A stretch of 64,000 nucleotides of DNA, from NCBI GenBank assembly GCA_013399115.1, contig VXAA01005176.1, forward strand, positions 501,438 to 565,437. The letters run 5' to 3'. This DNA comes from Anseranas semipalmata. Its lineage: Eukaryota; Chordata; Aves; Anseriformes; Anseranatidae. The notes below the pieces were generated by a model. The model was given only the letters and a program-made list of their open reading frames with translations. It ran no database searches and had not been told where the DNA came from. The translations under genes and the position numbers were made by a program. Shown here piece after piece: positions 49,818-61,929 of the stretch; the stretch's first letter is position 1; each line of letters starts with the position of its first letter.

Positions 49818-51892
49818 ATATTATTGTTCAAACACAAAAGGCCAAAGTCCATAATCATGATGTTATAAAAATAAAAACACCAACATAAAACCTGTCTCAG
49901 CTACCAAAACAACTACCATTAATAACTCCAATATGGAAATTTCTTGAAGTTTTCAGCAGAAATTCTCCAAACTAGTTTCCAACAATGCAATTTAATGAAT
50001 TTAAACAAGAGATGAGATTTAAGGAAAAAGGAAAAAAAAGTTTATCACATTGTTGCCAAACTGTAATTCACTGGCAAGCTGTCTCCCAATTTGTAGCTGA
50101 TCAGCAAAACAGTTTGGTAGAACAGACACCACAATCTTTGCTCCATATAGAATGAGGGATCTTAAAAAGGGAGTTAAGGCTCAGGTATAACTTGTAGGAT
50201 TCAGAAAAAAAAAACGTATATGTTAAGCATCATTTTAGATGTCAAACAGCATCCTGACTGCCTTCAGCTGCTTTTCCAAAATACATGCCTTGTGTCATCT
50301 GTCAGCCCTGCACTGATTTCTTGAATACCCTAGACCTCCTACCTGTTTAGGCAACTGAATCCCAAATGACACCAGCCTCATAATCTACCAACTATTAGGG
50401 GAACCTCTAAGATATGTGCATTTTATCCATAACATACAGGCATTTTCCAATGGATGAGAGCATCCCCAAAACCTGAACCTTCAAAGCTAAAAAATATTAA
50501 ACTGAAAACACCTTGAAAGCTCTGCTCTCAGTTTTCTTTTTCAGGAAATAATATTTTTCCTCATAGCTTGCTTGAAGACCTGCAGTAAATCCACTAGGTA
50601 AATCTGGTAAGTCACTAGAAAGAACTGTTGAAACTCTGGCATAGCTTGTAAGACTTGATGAGGGAAGAGCCCCCCTGCAGAAGACTGCTCAATACAAGCA
50701 TTCTGTTTTTAACTCAAGTACAATTTTTAATCAAACATGGCATATATAAGTATTATTTTAAAATGTAAATATGCTCACACCAGTTCCCCTCCATTAATGC
50801 TGATGAATTTCAACTAAGCTTGACAGAAGTCTAAGAGGATCAAGAAGAATGATATTCCTAGAAATTTCATGTCAACGGACCCTTCAACAAAAGAACAGCC
50901 CTTGTTGGAGGGGTGGTGCTCATGGAAAAACATGGACTCTGAAGCAGAAGACACATTTTTGGCTGGGCACCAGCCACAGGCACATGTCACAGCTCACGTC
51001 TCATCCACGGTTCAGAGGTGCGTGACACTGCTGGAAGTGCTGCATGTGCACCTGTGAGGGGAGTCAAGGGGGACGGCAGAGAAGAGACGAGACTCATGGT
51101 CATGGGCAAACCCACAGCATTTTGGCTGAGGAATTAGGTTTGCTGAAGTGAAAGTAGATCAAGAAGGTTCAAACCCAAAGTGAAATGTGGCTTCATTAAT
51201 TCTATCGCTCTGTTTCTTTTAGCCAACGTGATCTGACTGCCATTTTGAGATGCTACCCCTCTGCAGATCAGGGGATAAATGGTGAGCTGGGACCTGCAGA
51301 GTACGAATGCAAACAACTATTTGGTCAGGGCAAGACACAGTCTCTGTGGTAGAGTTAACGAGACTTCACTGGAGCATCTGTCAGAGGGATCAAAAGTTCA
51401 GAAGAGCAATTCATCTTTCATCTCTGCCGAGCTGTCTGTGTGAGTGCTTTCACCTACCTTGCTCCAAACAGCAGGGCTTACCTTCCTGCTGATAACGGGA
51501 CCCCTAGCACTTCTAGGAGCTGCTGCTCACAGCCAGGAACATCTGAGCAAGTTACTCCCCAGACATATTTTCTGCCTTTTGTTTGTTCCCAGGTATCTCC
51601 CCAACACAAAGATTCATATACTCCAGAAAAATGCAATCGACATTCTAGTTTAAGAGATGTCTGCTTATTACCACCCCTCAACTATGTCTATAGACTGAGA
51701 CAAGAAAAAAAAGGGAGGGAGGAGGAAAGGAGATATTTTTGCCTCTCGCCCCCTCTCCACACACCTTATAGAAACAGAAATAAGCGATGTTATGCTACAA
51801 AAGCAAGAGCTCTTCTGTCTGTGCCTAGTGACTGCTGTTTTCCCCTCACAGCATATGGTCTTGTTTAGTTTCTTTCTCTCCTAGCAGTGAAC
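49818..51892. other. Unannotated sequence, GC-richer from 50.87 kb
   Basis: The 142-codon plus ORF at 51,440-51,868 overlaps other ORFs on both strands and ends in a purine tract (51,712-51,733). No domain or splice structure was convincing. Confidence 0.6.
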
Positions 51893-52055
51893 TAATAAAC
51901 AAGAGGTAGGCCTCTGTCTTTCCACCTAGGGAAAAAGAGAAACGTACTTCTAACAAAAGGTAGACACTTGTCTTGGTGCCAAGAAAAAGTGTTCATGCCC
52001 CATTAAACAGAAGGTAGATTCCTGTCTCTCTGGTTCTTTTGTTTGTTGCCTCAGA
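51893..52055. repeat. Degenerate ~55-bp tandem repeat, three units
   Basis: Three similar blocks start at about 51,893, 51,949 and 52,002. Each has the order AAACAAGAGGTAGG / TAACAAAAGGTAGA / TAAACAGAAGGTAGA, then CTCTGTCTT / CTTGTCTTGG / CCTGTCTCTCTGG, then a diverged tail with AAAAAG or TTTTG. Spacing is 56 and 53 bases. Divergence between units is considerable, so this is an old minisatellite. Confidence 0.6.
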
Positions 52056-53271
52056 TTGTTAAACAGAGCAAGGGCACTCCTGCTTCCAAGCACCTGCATT
52101 TAATTGCAGCTTATTGCATTCCCCACAGGGAGGCAGGAACAGCTGTGAGGGAACACTGTACTGATGCAAGAGCAGAAAATACTCCTTTTTTCCTGAACAG
52201 GAAATGTGCTCTTTCTTCTACAAAAAGCACACTACTCCAGAGAGAAATCATTAGAAAAACAACAAGTGCTGCTTGGTTTTCCTCCGTTTTCTTTCATTTA
52301 TCTTTGTTCAAACAAGTTAATAAACCACTATTATAAAAATATTATGATCAATGCTTTAGAAAGAGTCTATTTAAAACAACTTTAAAGAAAAATAATGTTT
52401 TTGTCTGAGCAACCTACTTGTTTATTAATTGAAAGATTTTCCACAAAGCCTTGGCATGTCATCAAGATTGAAACTTAAATGAATATAAATCAATAAAATC
52501 AATGTATAAACTAAGGTTAGGAATATTTTCTGAAGAAAAAAATAAAAACTTGTCCCCATCCTGCACAGTGTTTAATCACTTAATTATGGAAGACTGTGTA
52601 ATGAAACACCTTGGGAAAGCATGTACATTTTTCCCTCCATGACAGCTACATTCAGTCCCTTTTTCTTTCCAGTGTTTGTTCCATTTATTTGTCTTCTGAA
52701 TAGAATACTTTAATAGCTCCCTCCATACACGGGTTATTTTTTCTTGCGTTAATGCCGGATTTTTCCTTGGTCCATTTTAGAAACTACCTAGTAAAATGAA
52801 GAATGCTAAAACACCTAAATAATCTTGCCAAGTCCAAAACCCACAGGTTGGCCAACAGATCCCAGTTCACATATGTGAGATATCCATCTGTTGATAGAAC
52901 AATGAGAAAAATCTTACTGTTATAAGGACTACTTTGAGAGTTCCTCCAACTTGAGAGCAGGGGAAAAACAGAAATCCTGTGCTCTGCTTTGATGAAAATC
53001 AACATAATGCAAGGCACAGTGATGCAAGGAATTACACATGCTCATCTCACGATGAAAAGCCAGCAGGAGAGCTCTTCCTCAAACATTAAGTTCCCAGGGC
53101 TCCCTTGCCTAACTAGGTCACCTCTACCAAAATCAAATGGAAACAACAATCCTAGCTTTTGGGAACCCTAGGGCCTCCCAGCATGGTCACAACAGCTCTT
53201 TTAGGTTGCAAATGTTTTCCAAGGCCAAAGATTTAAAAGAAAAATTTGCTTTCTGTTTATCTTCTTCCACA

Positions 53272-53285
53272 CCCAGAGGGAGCAC
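53272..53285 (+). promoter_or_regulatory. CTCF-core-like sequence
   Basis: CCCAGAGGGAGCAC resembles the CTCF core CCASYAGRGGGCGC with one main mismatch (A for C). A single short match by eye is weak evidence. Confidence 0.2.
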
Positions 53286-54326
53286 AATAAAGAGTATAGT
53301 CATAGCATCATTCTCTGTCTAGATCTCCCAATACAATGGAAGGGAAAGAATAATTTGTTTCTTTGTGTACCACGCTACCACTTTATTGAATTAAAAAGTG
53401 GCAATCTTTCTCTCTCACNATTTAACCTACCACCTGTTTCCCCAGAATAAAAAGAATAAAAATGGAAATGTTTTCTTATGCTCTTTGAAGTACATTGGAT
53501 TTAGGCAGACTTTAATACTGAGGTTTGGTTAGTTGCACGCACTGCATGCTTCCCGTTATCTGTCAACTTATTTATTATAGAGAACACTAAAAAAGTCAAT
53601 AAGAAATAACCAATTTAACAGTCTTAGGGGTTGAAGCCTTTGACAGAATAGGCACAAGTGGAAGCAGCATTCTTTCCCTACCTTATTTATTTGCATCAGC
53701 CTTAAATTGGAAATACCTCTTCCCAATTCAATGGCAGCTTAGCTTTAGTAATCCTCCAAGTGTTTTGCCTCAGGTCTTACAACAACAGGGAATTTTCAGA
53801 TGGGAGGAGTGGAGTTTCCACTTAGTTAGAATACACTACAGCATGTGCAGGTTAAGCAGAGAAGAATACAAACACTCTACACATGGTGGTCCAGTCACAA
53901 ATGGTGGGAACTTAGATATCTCAGGAAATCCATCTCTTCCTTCTTCCCCAGCCTCCAGTCTCAACCATCAGTTCAAGGAAGAGCCGAGATGGGGGTGACT
54001 ACTAGCTGGTGTCCCTTCCTTGGATCCATCCAAGATCAGAAAACTTAGGATGGCCCCAAACATAATAGAACAGTACCACATCTTTCATCTGCCGGTGAAC
54101 TTCTGTGAAACCACTTCAGTTCAGGAAGAACTATTTCCTTGTCTCCACAGAGGCATGGTGGTGAGCCAGCACCCCTCCCCTGGCTAACCTTGCTGTGTGC
54201 CTGTGCATCCCAGCTCAGTTTGCTCTGCTCTCTGCCTCCTCATTCACCTTTGCTCCACAGCTGAAAAGGGTTGCCTCCAGACATTAGAAGTGCAAGCGTG
54301 ATGGTCCACACCATTTTCTGAGGTGG

Positions 54327-54349
54327 AAAAAAAAAAAAAAAAAAAAAAA
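54327..54349 (+). repeat. A23 homopolymer
   Basis: The longest pure A run in the window. The upstream sequence is GC-richer (54,050-54,300) but has no AATAAA signal at the right distance, so a retrocopy tail is not supported. Confidence 0.93.
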
Positions 54350-54548
54350 TCTTCTACAGGACTAAAATGACTAGAGCCTTATGTTTCTTCCTTTCCTCAC
54401 AAGAACTTCCTAAGGATTTAGTTCAGAGACACTCAACAGTATTTCAGATTCTCTGGTAAGAAGTGAACAGAGATGCTAAATATTAGATACTGGCACTTGA
54501 GGAAACTTTGAAAACCTTGGAAAGCAGCAAGAAAACAAGGCTTGAAGA

Positions 54549-54590
54549 GTACTGGTTAGTACTAGCAGGATATTGGCTAGTACTACCAAG
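54549..54590 (+). repeat. 21-bp imperfect tandem duplication carrying TAGTACTA palindromes
   Basis: GTACTGGTTAGTACTAGCAG is followed by a similar block with ATTGGCTAGTACTACCAAG. Each contains the 8-base palindrome TAGTACTA. Confidence 0.7.
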
Positions 54591-57544
54591 TCTGAATTTC
54601 TGAATTTAGATTGGATATTTCCTTCATTTGCTGCATCGGCTTTGTACTGCCTTAGGTTAATTCATTTTATACTTAACAAAGCTTTGGCTTCTCAGTCACC
54701 TATATTGATGACAGGCCTCACACTGTGACAGAGTTGTTTTCAGTTGTTAAACAGAGGCTTACTTCACATTTGCTTCCTATATAAATGTCCAAGAGTACTT
54801 TCTCACTTGCCCTCAAAAGCTGCATTCTATGTATAAGAGGGCAAGCGCATAAATAGGGCCTGTTAACCTCAGAAGTAGGTAACACTACATATTCACACCT
54901 GTTCTTATTCTTTATTAAAGTTTCTGAAGCCTAATTCATTAACTTGTTTATAACAGCCTTGACCTAGGTAATAACTCTAAATTTATAGTAGCAAATTAGA
55001 AATTGGAGGTATTCTCACATCTAGTCTGAATGCAATTTGTCTTGAAACTTGACCAATGATCATTATTGCTGGAATTTTGAAATGGATCGTGCACATACAA
55101 ATAGTTTGTTTTGGAGATTTCCCAATAGTAAAATAAAATACAGCTTTCTAATGAGAACTTTGTTTGCTATTAGGCCAACTTCTACCCTTAGCACTGTACT
55201 ACAACAAATCAAAACTATATATATTTCTGTCATTCCATTTATCTGGCATCAAATATTGCTTTACTATACTCCATCAGCTAAAGAGGATTCATGCAAGTCA
55301 TTCGAAAGTGAGTCCTCTAGTACAAACTAGATTAAGTCCCCACTAAAAGAAATTTAATACCTAGAAAATGATTCAATAATTGTTCTAAATGGATATGTAA
55401 CAAACCATTTTTCTGAGTAGATTTATATAATAATATAATGTGATTATCTGAACATTTAATTAGCAATATGGTGCCATCATTTTCTCTGTTTACTATATCT
55501 CATCATCATCCTCAAAAGCAAGTACTAGAAGAAAATATACAATAGAACCAACAGGATTTCAGGCAAGGATTTTATCATAATTATCATAAGCAAGAATCCT
55601 TACTATCTCCAAAGTAAAATTTCAGAGTGCTGAGGGGCATATGAGTTTAAGTAACGCTATCATATAAGTATCTTATTTTGTAATTATCTACATAATGAGA
55701 ACTGGATGAGAGTTCTACCAATCCCATTCATCACATTTGTACTCATAACTAAGTTGACACTGCATTTCTTCTGCTTACTTTCTGTTTGTCACATTATTTT
55801 TCATATTGACAAGCCATGTCTTGTCAGATCCTATGAATATTATGTACACACTTGTTACACACATTGACAATTTTAAATAATTATTCATAAATCATGCTTT
55901 CTGCTGTTAGTCAGCTCACCTCTTTTGTTCCCAACTTCCTCCTAGTATCCATAGCTCAGGTGTCTAAAGTCTTGAGACAATCTGAGGCTAAGAAAACGGG
56001 CATTTATTTAGCAGTCAAACAAGATCAGGATTTCTGCTAATGCATATTGGGGGCAGCAGCTCTATACCCATGGATCTTTTTTTAGTCAGAATTCATGGAA
56101 TTTGTATATATATGCATGCATTATTAAAACATAACATTTAGAATTCATCCAAGATCTAATTGCCTGCACACCAAATGGAAATTTTATTACTCTCCGTAAT
56201 AGAATATCTAGATAACTGTTTTTGTTTGTTCGTATGCCCACCAGTACAGAAGCTGATGTAATTCAATCTTTCAGACTCAAAGCAACCAAGATGATTAATT
56301 TACCTTGCATATTACTTTTATATACTCATTATACTAATTCTAGAAAGAAGCAACTGCTGATCAATAACAGGTATAGACTAGAAACAGCCATTTTAATCAT
56401 AGATTTATTTCTGAATTGCAGAAATAATCTTTCTAAGCTGCAGGATACTGTAGCAAATGGTTTCCAAAAGCACTTCCAATACATTCCGAAACACCACAGG
56501 TCCTATACCCTGACAGAAACTCCCTCTCCAAAATATCATTAATTGTGACGTTTCTTGCTTCCTTGTTTTTTAAGAATGATGAGTTGAAACATGAAACAGA
56601 TAACACAAACCTGTAATCTACATAAGAGTAGGGAAATCTACAATATTTCCAGGGCATGAAAAAAGTGAATGGCAAGTCAGGAAAACAGTAATGGATCTCC
56701 CAGCCACTATAGAGGACAAACAAAAAGTAGCATGTGCATGAACACTCCCCTCCCACTCCTGCCCCCACATTTGCACCCTTATTAAAAACATACCAGTAAA
56801 AAGAGTTTCACATTACTAGTCCACATATGCATGACACAGGATTTTTTTTTCTTATTTGATTTTTTTTTAAACGATTTTCCTGTATTTTAAGGGTTTTCTA
56901 AAGTTAATCACATTTGACTGCAAGTACCAATTCATGCATTTCTTGTGAATATGACCTGCTAAACCATTTGTATTACTGTGTCTTTGAAGAGTTTTTACCA
57001 CAAAAAAAAAAAAANTGTATAGTAAATGATGTACCCAACTGAAACCCCAAGTACAAGGAGCAAGCGTATGTATACCAGGATTGTGCCAGAATATCTTGCA
57101 AGCAACACAAGAATTTTGCTTTATGCAGACAAATAGAAGTACCTGTGGTACAGTGATAAAGAAGTTGAATAACTTTAGAGATAGGCCTCTGCACTGCCTC
57201 GGAATCCCAAGCACTTTTAGTTTGTTATTCCAGCTCCTCTACAAACCTCCTGACAACCACAGTAAGTCTTGACCAACTGTGAGTGATAATCCTACACTCA
57301 CTCAGACCATCCTAGATTCTCACGTGAAAAAATGTAAATCTAATTAGCAACTGAAATTAAAGATATCTCTAATGTGTTGTTTGCCAACTAAAGATTGTAA
57401 ACTATTTTGCTTCTCATCCTCCCTTTCTCTTCTGTCCTCCCACCACCCCTCATCTTGTGCGTTTCTTTTCTTGGACGTCATTATCCCAGCCCTGGATTCT
57501 AATATACTGTCAAGTACCAAAGAGTGATTTAACTTCTCTTTTAG

Positions 57545-57650
57545 GGACTATCTGGGACTCCGGGTTTTCAGATAAGCTTCCTCATATGGAGCCGCCCACT
57601 CACAGATACTACTTCCTCTTTTGATGCCTGCAACACCAGCACCCCAGCAG
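57545..57650 (+). other. Candidate internal exon, 106 bases
   Basis: Left side: a pyrimidine-rich acceptor (ACTTCTCTTTTAG) ends at 57,544. Right side: CAG then GTATGT, a good donor. Of the three forward frames only frame 0 is open throughout; it starts GLSGTPGFQISF and ends NTSTPA plus one spare base, so the exon would be phase 0 to 1. The other two frames hit stops (TAA and TGA). The stretch is GC-richer than its flanks. I do not recognise the peptide. It could be an exon of a long gene spanning the window, a non-coding RNA exon, or a chance pair of splice-like sites. Confidence 0.25.
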
Positions 57651-57956
57651 GTATGTCTTATAGAAGGCATACTTTATTATGCAGACAGGGATCTGTATAA
57701 TTTGCAAATATGGTACCTATCAGTAGTATTATGCCAAGTTACACAGTGATAGCAGCAAACCTGCAAAGACTAAAGAAAACCTATACACTTCTCTATTAAT
57801 CTTAACATAACCCAGTTTGCACAACCCAAGACAGTTTAGCCTTTGCTCATAGATCCACACTTTTTATTGATCACATGTTCAAAGAACTTCCTTATTTCAC
57901 AAGCTCATTTTCATCTTAAAGAAGATGGTGAAATATTTTTTAAAAGCTGAAGTTTT

Positions 57957-57990
57957 AGGCAGATTTTTGAGTGCTCACACCTATGAAAGA
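57957..57990. mobile_element. Possible fragment of an ancient GATTTTCAAAGTGCTGAGCACC-type repeat
   Basis: GGCAGATTTTTGAGTGCTCA followed by CACCTATGAAAG resembles the end of an amniote palindromic repeat whose ends read 'ggcctgattttcaaaggtgctgagcacc'. Only about 30 bases are similar and no partner arm was found, so this is tentative. Confidence 0.22.
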
Positions 57991-60060
57991 CACCTGAAAG
58001 TCCTCAGAGAACACTAAACCTGGGGCTACCTTTCTAAATAAAACAAAACAACAAACTTAACAGGTACACATCCAGTGACCAGTAAATTCACAGAACTGTC
58101 TTTCCCTGGAGATTAGTGCTTTCACTGATATTTCACAGATACTTTAACAATAATCCCTTTATACAGGCGTGCAGATGCATTTTTTACAGATAAAGCATCT
58201 TCCAAAAGTCTCAACTCCAGGTTGTCTTTTCAGAAGCCAAAGGTTAGTATTTCAGATTTCTTCAATAAAGCTAGCCCAGGAGCTGTCTGTGAATAGCAAC
58301 TATCTTCATTTAACTACCTGCTAAAAGAGGCGTATTTTAGCTGAAATAATAGTTACCACATCACATGCCTTAAATATATTCATTGGCATTTTCCCTTTGT
58401 TTCATTTTGGCTGCAGTCTTTCTGCCTTCTCTTTCATTTTATTCCCTACTCTTCCATCGGTTGGCCTTTTTATCTCCATCTAACTAATGAAGATTTCTCC
58501 ATTTCAGATCATTTCAAAAGCTTCAGCTGTGACAGTTGTAGATGCTTACTTCAATCACCTTTTATTTGTATCTATTCTGGCTTAACTTTGTTGTTGGTTT
58601 AACTTCATCGTGCAAGGATACGGGACTAAACTCGTCAGGAATTTATTGCATAAAACAGGCCTCTTTTTAAAATTACATTCATCAGCTTAGAAGAATTAAT
58701 GGATTAATACTGTGCTCAGATAAAACGAATTTTGAAATAGGACTGATATTGTTAAGCTGTATTTCTGCTAAATTAGTTTCCTAACAAAGTCAGGCTAGCC
58801 ATAATATTTGGATTTACTATATCAGAACTACATTTAAAGCAACATTCAAGTTGCTTATGTTTATTTATTTATTGCATACCACTCGCCCTAAATGTCAGCC
58901 CATACTGGTTCTACACTTATCAGTTTAAATAAAGACATCAGCTGTATAAGTAGGGCCAGTTTTCGCAAGTTTGTGCAAAAGATCTAGCACTAAAACATGC
59001 TAACGTGCAAATTTAAGGAATATTTAGGAAGTAAATTGTGCTATCTCTGGTATGGAAGAACTACATCACTTTCAATATACAGGAAGAAGGGATGCCAAAA
59101 AAAAATCTCATATACTGAGAAAAATTTACTACTATTTTTGATTTAACAGCAAAATAAAAATGCATATTTACATCTAGAAACAGAACTAACCCATAAATAC
59201 TCTCTACATATATGTAATTAAGACACCAAACTTATGCTGACTACTCACAAGAGTATTTGGTTGGTTACTCAATAGATTTCTTCTTTTCTTTACCAACTGT
59301 ATTTATTATGTGAAAAAAAAAATCAGACTGAAAATACACTTTATCACACAATTTATTCTCACATTCCACATGTTTGAGCATAACATCAGAATACCTATTT
59401 ATTTCACAAAGTTCCTTTGTGCTTCATGGCTTCCCTCTCTTTTTATATTTTAGTATATCAAATCTTAGTGATTGGTTACTTTGTCCTCAGTCCCACTGGG
59501 CCTGTTATCTGTAATTAAATATAAGCCTCTGTGATATTAGTAGTGCACTGATGGATTGTTGCTTACCTACCAGGCACCACTTAGAGAAATGGAGGTCCTT
59601 GAAAGCAAACAGCATCAGAGCATAAATCAGCTTGAATGAAGACAGGAGTGAATATAGATTTTGTGGTAAGAACGCTCAGGAGATTGTTCTTCGAAGACCA
59701 CAGATTAGAGATTACATCCATATTGATTTATCGTCAGACATTTATTGATCATTGGCTAAATGACTGTACAGATAAACATATGTATCTTTGCACTTCTGCC
59801 ACTAGACCTAACCTTACTGACTATGCAAAACTAAAAGCATAACCCTCTCAAACCTAAAACCTTGATTAAACACTGCATGAAGGTTTGTGCAGTACAAGTG
59901 ATCTGAAAGAGAACACAAAAATGCACTTGCTACTCCCATGAGAATAAAGAGAAGCCCAATTAGTAATATTCCAATTTATTTTCAACCATTTAAGTAAACT
60001 TTTCTACGACTACCCCTGCAACTCTGAAATCCCTTTGCCATATTTCTTGTTATGTCAGGG

Positions 60061-60080
60061 AAAAAAAAAAAAAAAAAAAA
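60061..60080 (+). repeat. A20 homopolymer
   Basis: A pure run of 20 As followed by CCAACAACAAAAC. No polyadenylation signal just upstream. Confidence 0.93.
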
Positions 60081-60808
60081 CCAACAACAAAACATGGATC
60101 CACAGTTACTTATAACTTTCAAATTATGGGCATTGCTAGGAAGAATTAATATCATAAGAAACAGATCGCTTGTCTGATGAGTAGGAGCTGTCAGAAAATT
60201 CCTAAAGTGATTTTCAGTTAGGCTTATCCGTTCACACTCTGTAGTATGACAAAAAAAGATCCTCTATCTCAGGGAGCTGGGGCATGTAAATCCAATGTTT
60301 CAAAGTTGCAAGCATCCAGGTTAGTGAAGCTTACCTTCAGTGTAGTCTGCCATTTACAACACATTGTTTTGATGAAATCACTATGAAGCTACATTCAGTT
60401 CTTGTACTCATTCAAGAACAAATAATATTCCAGCAAAATTAATAACAATAACGAGAACACAAGCTTGCATAAGCCAAAACGAAGCAGAGAAGAAACATGT
60501 AAAAGAAAGAACCAGTTAAATACAAAGATGAAACCAGCAATCAGTGAACTAGCAGTCTAATTTTAATGAATTTTAATGCAGTTTTGCTGTGGACATCAAT
60601 AAAGGGTTTCACACACTAATAACCAGAGAAGTTCATCTGAGTTCAACCTTTGCTAATCAACACTCTTTCACATCCAGAATAGAAAATTGTACATAAATAC
60701 TCAACACATCACCAATTACCCACAACCCAGATGGAAATCTCCCATTAGCCTCCTTCTCCCCAGCAGCAAAACATTTGGTGAGGAGAGAGATCAGAAGCCT
60801 CTGCAACT

Positions 60809-60879
60809 TTCAGGCACTCTCCCACCCCATCCCCTTCCAAAGCTAGCTGGTAGGAGTGCCTGAAGTTAATCACTCCTAC
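60809..60879 (+). other. Two overlapping, mutually exclusive hairpins
   Basis: Stem A: TTCAGGCACTC (60,809-60,819) pairs perfectly with GAGTGCCTGAA (60,854-60,864), 11 base pairs, with an extra CCA/TGG pairing inside. Stem B: GTAGGAGTG (60,850-60,858) pairs perfectly with CACTCCTAC (60,871-60,879), 9 base pairs around a 12-base loop. They share GAGTG, so only one can form at a time. Whether the region is transcribed is unknown. Confidence 0.85.
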
Positions 60880-61074
60880 TTCAGAAGAACAGGACAAACC
60901 CACTAGAAATGTTTTCTACCTTGTTCGCAAGCTCTCTCTTCCAAGGAGTTTTTCTTTCTGACATCCTGTGATAGTTTTTCCCAGATAACTGGAGAAGTCC
61001 TTCAAAACCTGTTACTGAAAGAAAATCCCCTGCACTTCTCCAAGCCATCTGGCCTCCTGATCTTTCTCTCTCCA

Positions 61075-61130
61075 GCTGCTGCAGCTTGTAATTAGCCCCA
61101 GCTGAACGGCTAGTTAATCACCTTCAGCAG
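61075..61130. promoter_or_regulatory. Possible regulatory element with TAATTAGC and E-boxes
   Basis: CAGCTGCTGCAGCTTG (61,073-61,087 area), TAATTAGC (61,089-61,096), CAGCTG (61,099-61,104) and GGCTAGTTA (61,108-61,116) are packed together. The last three match the order and spacing at 7,870-7,895. GTTAATCACC resembles an HNF1 half-site. It could be a second copy of an unrecognised old repeat. Confidence 0.25.
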
Positions 61131-61929
61131 AATCACATGAGGCATATACATCTCGTTGCAGGGCATGGACCAAAATTTAGAGATTAAAAGCAAATTTTTA
61201 TTATATCTCTTTTGTTGTCTTTGTAACCCATATGAAGAAGATTGTCTTGGAAGTTTAAAGACAGAAAGAGTATATATTACTTTTTACGATACAGTAGAAG
61301 TGAAGAAAACATCTATGTTTACTGTTAATTCAAAATTCAAATGAGCATACACTAAAGCTTTTCCACTGGAAAAATAAATCACTAGCTGTGAAGATAAAAT
61401 AAAGACTTATTTGCAAATAGCAAATATTGTTTTTGTAGAAAATGATGCCAGAAGGCAAAGGTTAGAATTTATTACTGGAAAGAAGACTTTAAATTAGAAA
61501 GTGTTAAGTCAAGAGAAATTGTGCTGAGCTAGAACTCTAAAAATACACCTAGTAATATTTAAGGTTAACTTAATGTATAATATGCCACTAGAATGAAAAC
61601 ACCTGGATTAACTATATTATCAGGAACACTTTGAGAGAACTGCAGAAAATGAAATACTGAAAAATAGTGATTACTTTGGAACAGAAAAGCCTATTGCTTA
61701 TATTTTATTTTATGAAAAAAAGCAAACTAATGAGACTGTATAAAACTATATTTTCATTTCATGGTTATAGCTCCAGTGAAATGTCTAAACCAAAACAAAT
61801 TTTGTTCATTATTGTTCATTATTTATGTTGTTATGAGAAACCAACAACAAAGTTGGTTTATAAGTATTAATGCAAATTACTCTCACTGCATCCATATACC
61901 CATACTATTAGAACTGTGGACAATTCATA

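Larger units (their letters stand above)
52056..57544. other. Unannotated sequence
   Basis: Undetermined bases at 53,419 and 57,015. A GC-richer patch at about 54,050-54,300 has no ORF of note. The 115-codon minus ORF at 56,867-57,214 spans the N and a homopolymer. Confidence 0.65.
57651..60808. other. Unannotated AT-rich sequence downstream of the candidate exon
   Basis: No second exon with matching splice sites and frame was found to pair with the 57.5 kb candidate. Only one ORF above 60 codons occurs (59,636-59,842), with no domain. Confidence 0.65.
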
